A stretch of 42,920 nt of DNA. It comes from Lentisphaerae bacterium RIFOXYA12_64_32 (GTDB lineage Bacteria; Verrucomicrobiota; Lentisphaeria; Oligosphaerales; YB12-FULL-65-16). A program made the position numbers and the translations under genes. The stretch is from NCBI GenBank assembly GCA_001803235.1, contig MHBL01000159.1, forward strand, positions 1 through 42,920, in the 5' to 3' direction. Of this stretch, positions 40,201 through 42,920 are shown piece after piece; the first letter of the stretch is position 1; every line of letters begins with the position of its first letter. The notes under the pieces are model-generated. The model was not told the origin of the DNA. It was given only the letters and a program-made list of their open reading frames with translations, and searched no databases.

Positions 40201-42164
40201 ATCTGACCGCCCTGGCCGTGAACCGCGACCCGATCACCGGCAAGGACACCAGTTTCGTGCCCATGGCGGACAGCTCCGCCAACGCCTGCTCCTGGGAGCT
40301 GGCGGTCGCCAGCGGCTGGTACAGCGTCAGCGTCGTGGCCGGCGACTCCGCCGACACCTCCGCGACCACCTACCACATCGCGGTCGAGGGCGAGACCGCC
40401 GTCAACGCCGCCAATGACCCGGCCACGGAGCAGTACTGGGTTGCTGGTTCAGTTACGGTCCAGGTGACCGATGGAAGACTCACCGTCGAGATCGGCGGCG
40501 CCACCGCGGCCAACAAGCTCTGCGGAGTCAGCATCACCGCCGCCGCACGTGCCATTTCCGGACCGGCCCCGACCGGGGCGCTGCCGGACCTGCTCGCCGG
40601 GCCACGCACCTACACCCTCAGCTACACCGGCCGCGGCGACTTAACCGAGAACCATCAGCTCAAGTTCACTTGGGACGCGTTCGGCCGCGTCACCAGCGTC
40701 GAGGACAAGCGCTACGACGCCAACTCGCGCGTACACCTCACCCCGCAGACGGTCGACTATTTCTACGACGCACTCGGCCGACGCATCATGCGCCTCTACA
40801 GCGGCCAGGATCCGAACACCGGCTGGCAGGACGAGCGCCAAGTCTACGACGGACTCGCCGTCATCGAAGAGTGTTCCGCCGACGGCACGGTTCCGCTGCG
40901 CCGCTACTACTACGAGGACGGTCTGCACAAGCCCATCGCTGTCGAAGAGAACCTCGATGGCAACGGCACAGTGGATGGCGCCGCCGATGCGACGTATGTT
41001 GTCCTGTGCGACGACCGCGGCACCGTCATGGGCATTGCGGACAACGCGGGCAACGTCGTCGAAAAGCTCTTTTATAACTCCACCGGCTTGGCCAAGGCCT
41101 GCAACGCCGCCGGGATCGAACTCACCAACACCTACGGCGAGCCGGTCTACAAGTCCCGCTATGTCCGCCTCGGCTGGACCGGTATGCACCGCGACCCGTT
41201 CACCGGCCTGTACCACACCCATTTCCGGGACTTTGACCCACTCACCGCCAGATGGACCTCCGAAGACCCCGCGGGGTATGCGGATGGGCTGAACCTCTAC
41301 GCCGCGTACTTCGGGGTGAATGGGGTCGATGCGCTGGGGTTGTTGGACGAGCCGGAACTGCTCGCGAACATTCAGGAAATAGTCAACAGGCGTGGGAAGT
41401 ACTACGAGGCCTTCCTCTCCCGAGGCTTTTCCGCATCCGAAGCGGGGAGAATTGTACATGGTTACGTGGAGCAGGATCTCGCCTTGCTCCTCAAGGACTA
41501 CCCGGAATGGCAAGGCCGGGTTCTCACCGAGCAGAGCATCAACCGGTTGGGACTCCCAATCAAGAAGCGACCAGGGGGGCTCTTCTTTGCCGGCAGCCGG
41601 CGGCCGGACCTGGTAATCCTCGCCCAGAAGGACTACGACCTTGCTACCGAACTTGCTAAGGATGCCAGAGAGCGGCGTAGCCTGCGTGGCGCTGTGTCCA
41701 AGGTCATAGATCTCAAGTTTGGGGAGGTGGGGTTGAACCCGAGAGTCACGCTCGACGTATGTGAACGGCTTGGAGTTCAACCACAGCAGATCCAGAAGGG
41801 GGTACCCGGGGGGAATCTGGCTACCGCGTTCGGCAGCGTCGATCAGGACGTCGTGGCGTACCTTGAGCGGCAAGCACAGCGAGCCGAGAAGATGGGGAAG
41901 CTGAAGCGCGTGGCAGGGAAACTGGCCCCTCCCGTGCTGTCTGCCGGACTTGCCTACCTCGTCTATGATCGATATCTGAAGAAGGGCGCATCCCAACGGG
42001 ACGCTATGGCCATGGCCGTGGCTTCGATTGTGGATTTCGATACCGCATACGAGGCGGCTGGGGCCGCGGCCGACTTCGGTTGGTCCAAACTGGAAAGAAT
42101 GGACCGCAATATCGTGGGAGGTCACGTCGCGAGACTCCGCGCATATGCTGAGGACTCTGAGTGA
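22263..42164 (+). CDS. 6633-aa secreted RHS toxin-like protein with FG-GAP propeller and nuclease-like tip
   Basis: ATG 22263 has AGGAG 10 nt upstream (22248-22252) and begins a signal peptide (cleavage at ARA|DS); an in-frame ATG at 22227 is less likely. The order of domains is as follows. Seven FG-GAP repeats (~26-395) form an integrin-like propeller. Cadherin/He_PIG-like modules (~400-900, with YFVxVxDGxGG and PVNDPP motifs) come next. A very long run of Fn3-, LamG- and Ig-like modules extends to ~4035, with a DTDGDG calcium loop near 3483-3511. A Gly-rich hinge is at ~4040-4081. YD/RHS repeats (~4630-6250) end in the RHS core DPFTGLYHTHFRDFDPLTAR...DGLNLYAAY...VDALGL (~6303-6360). The 273-aa tip (6361-6633) has H399/E403-type positions (H6399, E6403), P6448-D6449 and D6483-L-K6485, resembling PD-(D/E)XK nucleases. 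RHS shells encapsulate and release toxic tips; contact-dependent toxicity is inferred. No PAAR or SpvB domain was recognised. The LRR gene overlaps its end. Confidence 0.85.
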   Translation: MRPFPMLPVLALIVFMGCFTPARADSRTKLLASDGAANHSFGKSVAVDGDLAIVGAPDAGKAYIFRREGDAWVEEQKLTNATPGFGCSVSISGDRAVVGARGKYDAKNYFAASIPGHAFVYRCDPGGWTLEADLTYQFVTDWFNHTYEAFGQAVAISGERLIVGAPFTSSSGPHAPDAGAVHIYRRNGTIWTKQNTQPLFSQNWRPSEHFGTSVAICGDYAIAGAPDRDAGAVCVIGLSRGMYVSKVKINEAGYGDQVGAAVSISGSYALVGAPGSGSVHVLKRFPVGGWAWQAKYTASDRAAGSRFGCAVAITDTAAAVGAYADWGRGSAYLFLCIAGRLVEVGKFTPAGTALGDSCGYAVAADVDDLIVGAYGDDDKGSASGSAWALHAAPLFAQCPTAVSRTLFTAEDVPVAVDLQATDPGGAALTFELVHRPSHGTLSGVAPALVYTPAANYQAFTPPGPDYAGWESVAFYASNGAWRSNLAVNSITVYPVNDPPVIPPPAQGESVSVIMAEDGTPAPFSLTLSAGDLDGDNLNWSIVTPAGHGTASASGSEDWTTIDYSPAANYYGADSFDVQVSDGHGGADTTTVNVTIQPVNDPLVIVATPVPDATEDIPYSYQVEVQDPDDRNDGVDLVFSLSSPGPGMTIDSIGTITWTPPEGVPSPVTVTVTVRDGGEDGVQPATRTFTITVRRDNEPPVISGTPSETIDQNAPYTFTPSVTDSDIGDAHTFSIENPPAWASFDTATGALSGTPAQADVGATTGIGITVTDSCGVSASLPAFDLIVVDVNDAPVVSGTPGTRITLGMPYSFTPEASDVDPADTTAALTFSIVNKPAWASFNDPRLPDYDSNYLPWTLHGTPAETDIGTTTDIVITATDAHGASGSLPPFDLTVLPRQTVVTLDDVDMRKRFVYDLRPVAQDPDRVFSKIDVHFSDIHVSDGQPVPYDSLENIVVRYYGDNDLASEIGLGVLQAFEASQGRHVQARDVLGGNEVVYVGDLMGLLHSIPPNEPTDHFTTDAPPTVATYTYRVYTWLTGRNDDLAGSDLNTVLVAGDLARLDTSNGARHDGTEQAAGDIVAFLDGSAGNGSVHVIWSYRDWQTGETVGIQALLAVLYVAPYGYPANAQYLDVDPAAGALQISGLQNGIPHDVVLCVLHADGNLIVSNTLTLTPATSPTPPAEDDTVIQDVAPPPVAVLTGMAGDGRVRLSWRFLAPVTRAETDIEVSKQTLVYGTGSSLAPVSLSDPADRWKEVAGLKNGTPYRFTLKVEDAAGNVSVSDTITLTPESGAPALYDVAGFEVYAGADAATGVGTAFLHWSFKDLTLGPDPDTIGFLVVRDGNGAAELVAALPIDGSTSGVATVLRQYSFIDRNLAAAIPYSYTIYTIDKANHRSLGVTRSTVTGEDTAGVVSANFTEGTSVPQAAPGNPQWTGSAKGAKPGRDATAVVTPDPSDPYDLVIASGVMPIRASNAISLDGYPGKFFQNIIPEADVFAVRFTLTITGEDPYNAPVTVLQFQAKDYQNSASTPTSRPTTLAIYQDRVAFGNRVAPFVHGGVEHKYAITQFYDDLYLCIDGKAVSPLAPTPGKTYPEDLAPAPAATPEVGNAFVRFGARGANTDIVTKWSAFEYVVGVAGLFPLGEPWVDPNPPGGVSSLAVGVISAPAGSVTASWTAPLDPDVHTYRITIDGLPQFKVFTHDTAVTVAVPDPNPVPHTLSVQALDTFGNRGPAASAPFQILPYAAGGTALMIVTNPTETGFDMVGFSQVTPGTISESQDHQWLSFSEGATYGLTPQLDPARDTWSIELTYAISPAPVTVGGVACSKMSDGTILRLNGTADLRIAPDKLFFRNAAVGTFVSGGDSHVLRLINHDNALHVFADGRYLQTVTGLDLADLQAGDVLSTNASKPNINKLILVHGATKADGMADLLHPSALWPTPVFSLGTCTPSVANGVASVTWDALNTIVTGTATVDLYLLEPKFTALNQAGTNSLYRDAANVATPAVAFVPVRFLNTSSGQFDPVTTVAASYPDTAFPRLGKLVPRNARGDTGLGDAIGLPATLPLSGGAVATDTAIDSPVLAGAWDYVFDGQTHDTILRPSAFVPAYAERTGATEALLVRNAANTVIDRVPDGYQSDPAAAPISGAWTFSAYVKFAPGFRGTFFEAVPATAEPIRLNYDGSAVTFRGLRKVLSAANIHHVAVTVWPASDPDVPNTRFVRVYLNHVLLTADVAPPADAVTALTELDFNATSTLRFGNLAYTPTSTTGAPGDTPVKLAPLTWSEVTFADHDANRTDASATAPSNPLSAVWTYFPASVSPAAPGLDPSRGFVHIEGTPGTPAELRYTRGAGALGDMWSAEFWAATRAGAATVEIQSSGMRVRIEPATMTSGLRLYRVLVSPDLVSLFVDGKQYDVRTPQPGAAFPVGAPAALLEPESGSTFTLCVSASADSAVVFKDFHLVAGAVDASDAGFATMGGVIYTETALVDGATQHATDSDFLFLPALLSCPATIANARWVFDSTHPNELSNPVPVADLVAHAFGPGVYGVTMVLDDPALAPFTSLAQLVSGHPYFAVGLGNLRTSGRYTIDTSLQPPENLVVTPAADSLTLDWTPFRNQAPDNYLLVLYDPAPKPGANLANVYVQQTVAPGDLPVTIPVHSDLRARNLTLELYAQTANGRSAPLERRVSTLDAHSVDLQTGVAPIYTAATGDRLIDLSLNAHPEDLQGYVLWRNEPETRNDGQPDGPQATVDRFLVSLETNAVPRFGKLLERWPTYTHITPPQAGSITPMLSAVDQAAILAALDRNVFFFDAARGEFTIPMSRIVNTVAGAPAVYRFTVDPWDDALPNADPDGPGPVPNLGSTEPGDNDVPAGTLPGNGVNTAGIEAQAANLWPEVLSDRYAIVIAGTPVQTLRQLASDAGAPIPNWIVNNIDLDMPAIPAAAAASAATLSGPRASDRTLLYARLATGATTLAEFSRLLEPGHEDDPNLPAPFVYKPAARCVQAAPTATFVSAAALRPGLNSFNFTVRDADGAQYTAPLYFDAGLDPAGNPIRAQYLLLDTEPPDVAVLAPAPNAAGDTVALRDLTVSGTYSDLSGVRAARLLIDGAPVALDAANASVKNGGFWFHAGQLGAPGTHTFSVEFTDLTGNVSATEPCIFQYWPQDVRLSASLVRESPGAPLQLQTILTGVDIDGTGPADMADLVSIAIERKTASDALKAQLGAGAAVPLAELLDTDPATPGPHAATVEVVISLPGATPVTTILRATVTWYNNDAAPELSSVSVPVERVLFATGNAYTFTSLLITWFDEAPGVDTSRVRIRIADPAHPDQFLDVTAKFEITPAYARLKPGETLAVASVNPVIEVLAPEFGDAYGATPILLRYMVLDAAFAAGPVIEHMDAFAFAAGQTQTVTLYGRNLAGLDTVEVAAADGSWMLSLPVVHSEVGLVRDPAIPGDVWDAITVEFAPPAAGAAVFSLAGTAQTHTPVIAVNAASAAAVAAAVAGLEDTDGDGHITVSDLDTDGDGTPEVGPLEAALPPATATTDAAGPGADVGSGISIVTPPVDTSGPTPTLITGSNLIDLVGFVPDGAARVIVTADPDPAVTGDEKEETAVICKSDVAGKLKFWARNVRLDRPEYTVTITAEMEDALIPSPTATLRLLVDLDKPVVVFDFAPPLDTVYGFHSLYHGLALGDAATATSQTQYVVSGTVTDNFQVDPASIEIRLDNAPVSAADYRVIPVSPTEVKFILKTNHTLDIWRRWAGSALNAFLDLDDIVYGTHNLHVIAKDVTGKAANAVKVFNFDRGQKVTFAIAHTVTTDAPPVVTGPLAEPAASGAAAIVEALAFTLGYTGHTPPEPRNVGQYGLELQTAMLDVRDYGVSYALLRHWELDGWLDAGPSETNQFADPNSVLRTATDFATWQALFFGDAPAFTRSGILSAAPFGAPAYEGGAIEQLHLVALGYPLDPTLVPALDVAASTRLPAPMHLEYEKEVTTYGATTVTTTTYTGAYDVTPSDHRVAVSLLSIFTAATDRFNPANNLGALANHVAVTWSESSTSTTVAYTPGSGGGGGTGGAGGGGGGGGFGGGGGGGDGSGGDGGAGSGGDDPPIARSATMTPRVATLHPGQTASFALNVTGGDYGVWHNWYHVPGDAEGHAAAAPGLELSVPDPDLGQEFSASAAWDVTCNLPCIRGSPVNALLTNENPLYPVLGSYYYDMEYCFKYKVYGVGFGVTRAESPAGLTPRDFAYQFLPVSQPYAEIGIDERTLLLDSTAVPGKSTAAFDILVHDPLLSGSEDPFARTMDAWLDGVPVTTLYIVDPDTVAPAFRFTVTGREVRYGTNRFAFTFRNELGVVSHQVFSLEIGDADGLRTTLDDLYIAGTGTDIRYVQRPDTHLAHVFAEYRNPAQTLSMSGGANAATFQLKRQDSRFGRFQRPIYVTDAHPASGALTLPTTSGLDMPTVAADPGATVTLGDGTQTVKLYAEGVSFLQNGAPTHQLESLPDTTVTPPVPKTFIPLAWLGADRIGAAPPDHFELQILSPTQAALELGLDSAVISLDVTGTDTTVFDSRGTEFFGPTVNLVQFIDGYPRYHYDSATGTRSLVVLPGETLLLRCGELESRAIVTPYATLDDFEAVTGVTPSVTYDFPTRAMSVTPEVLLHNRQLKLTHALFAIPGRRLPTVAALTYRSGQPGSGICGHGWYASWDECFVPQGSDYVYCGPDGRRDLFALSSTSAAALEIPPGYDIKAEVENAGTQIVVTRTDGTKATYRSGKGRLELKLREVRDRYDNTVRYEYDAYDVLQRIVDDMDRAYTFRFEQLGANGLRLESIQDFEYRVYSFNYNDVGQLKSIAADAGSEAFAVHYAYTDLSATGLLQGIGYGSLLDSFVTVQYDDPATAYGQVHFVLVGEGATHTTDTFTRSGLDTTHTDANGVVTRYTFNDPNGVMLCSNVTVDPGAVPPHLDLETVFVHNGEQRVASVTYPLGNLTSTGYSTTGSTDKRGAANVTAVTRDPGARLYPAGGVTTDPTGVAGTGNSTTALYDTFSYGGEAQYFQITSATAADGSYTEYDYYTHGGLWHSRAQDQAGVLLSTTYTYPVPPVPNYGQIETETTPDGTVTTYNYYQSNDQYLNTRDLEGYLYSITVTDPNTGEDWTTYTGHDLRGNRVCEVNRKGAATFYVYDAFDNLIETHAPPIREGDVSSRLVTVNTYDACGRLVARTVRNPVATSGTADNPVYTQQDAVSTTAYDDAGRVTSTTAPGQNETLTTTYNYTGDQTRPAYVLHPNGAYTHYHYDSAGRGTTTVMAHGSPTLPAALPLGAVAAIATLNENGEVTLVSRFYGNGSTVFNPASPTGAEPEADITRDWAGRAATTEDLISGAVTRSKWNAKGQLDETWTEAAGAELLTDVTYTYHANGDQATATQHVAGVTTTATTADYATRTQTTQTTAGTALDIARTDTFNSVGDGTETQITAGTSSPIPVHIRREFDKNGLMTRATTGDDSTRSQANLPNAPVSAFTRTDHLARMEVPELGATGDHATRVTPSGIGAPGIVEDPLDVVNTRTIAVDGSSQSTGEARGTGDQRDTGTFTYTADNKSLLIRGSQATETLYDLAGRARQANFYYGATGEETLGALTCSEVHTYDRYGHLIEFIRKDASKLTYTYYERDVSNRNNRDRLAQVKDGDDHLLRSFQDYNCFGKPRFLKEFYAPGDDTSYVQLEHVYYGETGTGVGAADPGYGQLMSETTSVYSAGTLTSAALAVTYVYDAAGRRSELRFPGNDRRLAYAYDDASRLDTLTKQDGAGTPMATLLDLDYDLDFPNLVTTKTILAHSILIQHYAAKHLGLIDYIRFGAEYPCTFGYDERGLKDRTGQWQTSLNSTTREYVYDGLERLRAAVTDASDKFGTESAPLDPVENLDTSEDPVLVDGRTITYTPGENRNQYAQLVDNDAAVKLTGTPGYAVPSTWFQYDFDFAQGDSAAPSATPATNTVAVTDFGNAYGLQASGYTCGWINAATGTPVDLTALAVNRDPITGKDTSFVPMADSSANACSWELAVASGWYSVSVVAGDSADTSATTYHIAVEGETAVNAANDPATEQYWVAGSVTVQVTDGRLTVEIGGATAANKLCGVSITAAARAISGPAPTGALPDLLAGPRTYTLSYTGRGDLTENHQLKFTWDAFGRVTSVEDKRYDANSRVHLTPQTVDYFYDALGRRIMRLYSGQDPNTGWQDERQVYDGLAVIEECSADGTVPLRRYYYEDGLHKPIAVEENLDGNGTVDGAADATYVVLCDDRGTVMGIADNAGNVVEKLFYNSTGLAKACNAAGIELTNTYGEPVYKSRYVRLGWTGMHRDPFTGLYHTHFRDFDPLTARWTSEDPAGYADGLNLYAAYFGVNGVDALGLLDEPELLANIQEIVNRRGKYYEAFLSRGFSASEAGRIVHGYVEQDLALLLKDYPEWQGRVLTEQSINRLGLPIKKRPGGLFFAGSRRPDLVILAQKDYDLATELAKDARERRSLRGAVSKVIDLKFGEVGLNPRVTLDVCERLGVQPQQIQKGVPGGNLATAFGSVDQDVVAYLERQAQRAEKMGKLKRVAGKLAPPVLSAGLAYLVYDRYLKKGASQRDAMAMAVASIVDFDTAYEAAGAAADFGWSKLERMDRNIVGGHVARLRAYAEDSE
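22338..23440 (+). other. Seven FG-GAP repeats (beta-propeller) of the RHS protein
   Basis: Each blade has the pattern (F/V/C)G-x-(S/A)-V-(A/S)-(V/I) followed by a (V/A)GA(P/Y/R) loop. The seven openings are HSFGKSVAVDGD, FGCSVSISGD, FGQAVAISGE, FGTSVAICGD, VGAAVSISGS, FGCAVAITDT and CGYAVAADVDD. Seven blades match the integrin alpha-type propeller. It is the first domain after the signal peptide and is probably a ligand-binding or assembly domain. Confidence 0.8.
34381..34505 (+). repeat. Gly-rich hinge between adhesive stalk and RHS part
   Basis: About 40 codons encode almost only glycine with a few Ser, Thr, Asp and one Phe (GGGGGTGGAGGGGGG, then FGGGGGGGDGSGGDGGAGSG). This low-complexity GGC/GGT run marks the boundary between the Ig/LamG-like stalk and the following beta domains leading into the RHS repeats. 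It is a likely flexible linker. Confidence 0.75.
41343..42161 (+). other. C-terminal toxin-tip domain, PD-(D/E)XK nuclease-like
   Basis: Everything after the RHS-core VDALGL motif forms a variable tip. GRIVHGYVEQDL supplies a conserved-looking His and Glu (H6399, E6403), RRPDLVIL supplies Pro-Asp (D6449), and VSKVIDLKFGE supplies D6483-x-K6485. Their order and spacing fit the E...PD...(D/E)xK core of restriction-endonuclease-like toxins. A hydrophobic stretch, PVLSAGLAYLVYDRYL, follows and could help membrane passage. Nuclease activity is inferred from motifs only. Confidence 0.55.
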
Positions 42165-42709
42165 GAATACACCGTGCGTGGAGGGCTCTCGAAGTGAAGA
42201 AGATGATTCTGCGGGGACGTGGTCTGTCGAGTTGGGCGCCCAGTCCGCGTTGGTACAGCACCCTGGAACTCCTTGATTTGGGAAAGAACGACCTCACCGA
42301 ACTGCCGCCTGAGATTGGTTGCTGTCTTCGCCTGAAGGTTCTGGAGGCGTCAAACAACCGACTGGTGGGACTTCCGAGAGAGGTGGAGAACCTGCAGGAA
42401 CTGGAAATGGTCGGTGTGAACGCCAACCTGTTCCAAGAGTTTCCGTGTGTCCTCTTGCGTTTGAAGTCACTGGAGTGGCTGATCATGGGCGCCAGTGCCA
42501 TCTCCAGTCTTCCGCAGGGCATCTCCGCGCTTGAGGGACTCCGTGTTCTCGACCTGAACGGCAACCGTATCCGGGAACTCCCCACTGAACTTGAGTCACT
42601 GCCCAGGCTAGAGCATCTGGACTTGCGGCGGAATCCACTGCCAACATGCCAGGTTCTAAACTTTCGCAGGCGGCGCCCGGACGTGGAGGTGCTATTCGAG
42701 TGTCCGTGA
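42161..42709 (+). CDS. Leucine-rich-repeat protein, candidate immunity protein
   Basis: The 182-aa protein has no signal peptide and is probably cytoplasmic. About five LRRs of ~23 residues span residues 35-165: TLELLDLGKNDLTELPPEIG, LKVLEASNNRLVGLPREVEN, LEMVGVNANLFQEFPCVLLR, LEWLIMGASAISSLPQGISA, LRVLDLNGNRIRELPTELES and LEHLDLRRNPL. They match the bacterial LxxLxLxxNxLxxLP type, a protein-binding surface. The GTG start at 42161 overlaps the RHS stop codon (GTGA) and has GAGGA 6 nt upstream. A second GTG at 42194 with GGAGGG 8 nt upstream is an equally good start and gives 171 aa. Being coupled directly behind a toxin tip is the classic place for an immunity gene; binding and neutralising the nuclease-like tip is inferred. 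An LRR regulator or effector is the alternative. Confidence 0.82.
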   Translation: MRIHRAWRALEVKKMILRGRGLSSWAPSPRWYSTLELLDLGKNDLTELPPEIGCCLRLKVLEASNNRLVGLPREVENLQELEMVGVNANLFQEFPCVLLRLKSLEWLIMGASAISSLPQGISALEGLRVLDLNGNRIRELPTELESLPRLEHLDLRRNPLPTCQVLNFRRRRPDVEVLFECP

Positions 42710-42920
42710 TGGCGTCTTCTCCGGCCCCGTTGCTCATTGACAACGTATCCCCATTTTATTCGGCCGGGGCATGAAGATCGTGGCATGAGTCGAGAGGAGC
42801 GAGGCGCGGCAAGCGGAAATCGGCCGAGAGCTCGGCCGGATTTGCAGAGATTCGCGTTGCGCGAGAAGGTGTTAAGCAAGATGCAATGGGCCGGATCGGT
42901 TTGAACGCGGTGTCCGGGCA
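42710..42920. other. Gene-poor window end with an 18-bp near-palindrome and a short open frame
   Basis: No recognisable gene is seen. CGGCCGAG and CTCGGCCG (42821-42828 and 42831-42838) form a near-perfect palindrome with a 2-bp centre, better suited to a protein-binding site than to an RNA hairpin. A 39-codon frame from ATG 42785 to the stop at 42904 (MSREERGAASGNRPRARPDL...) is basic and not recognised; I would not call it a gene. A TTGACA at 42737-42742 has no good -10 box at normal spacing. Confidence 0.3.

Noticed and set aside
35793..40376. 1527-codon minus-strand open frame
   Set aside because: It has the same explanation. The sense frame carries clear RHS/YD repeats.

Overview
The window is high-GC bacterial DNA in which every recognisable complete gene lies on the + strand. 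A DUF4838-type secreted glycosidase-like protein, FG-GAP, PA14, thrombospondin-3, InlB-B-like and RHS modules, very large Sec-exported proteins and abundant intergenic inverted repeats together suggest an environmental member of the Planctomycetes-Verrucomicrobia-Lentisphaerae/Kiritimatiellota (PVC) assemblage. That assignment is inference; there is no rRNA or other phylogenetic marker here. I see no tRNA, rRNA or CRISPR array.

Left part (1-5815). Two sugar-related genes come first: a secreted DUF4838 protein (168-2570) and a small YhcH/YjgK/YiaL (DUF386) cupin-like protein (3137-3583). Each is preceded by a copy of the same repeat end and then by a TTGACA promoter-like box 17-18 bp further on. 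One repeat is a complete 265-bp MITE-like element with 23-bp perfect terminal inverted repeats and 5-bp flanking direct repeats (2778-3042). A complex inverted repeat built of 7-bp GAAC units (3604-3943) separates these genes from a polytopic GT-C-like membrane protein (3958-5532). The stop codon of that gene sits at the edge of a truncated, minus-strand IS4/DUF4372-type transposase (5531-5815). The start of this transposase carries a hairpin that sequesters its Shine-Dalgarno sequence.

Main part (about 6260-42709). Six co-directional genes with short or overlapping junctions look like one ~36-kb transcription unit: a ParB-family protein (6387-7811), a 2061-aa secreted protein with five tandem ~265-aa units (7808-13993), a membrane-anchored HEAT-like protein (14058-15212), a 2307-aa secreted protein with a ~940-residue Ala/Gly helical repeat (15281-22204), a 6633-aa secreted RHS protein (22263-42164) and a leucine-rich-repeat protein (42161-42709). 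Two perfect 15-bp palindromes 31 bp apart, plus a 9-bp core copy, lie directly upstream of the ParB start codon.

Interpretation. The RHS protein carries an FG-GAP propeller, thousands of residues of adhesive modules, an RHS shell with the conserved core, and a C-terminal tip with PD-(D/E)XK nuclease-like motifs. The LRR gene occupies the immunity-gene position. The cassette therefore looks like a polymorphic toxin/adhesion system led by a ParB-like DNA-binding protein with its own operator. I do not recognise this combination as described. Toxicity, immunity and ParB regulation are inferences.
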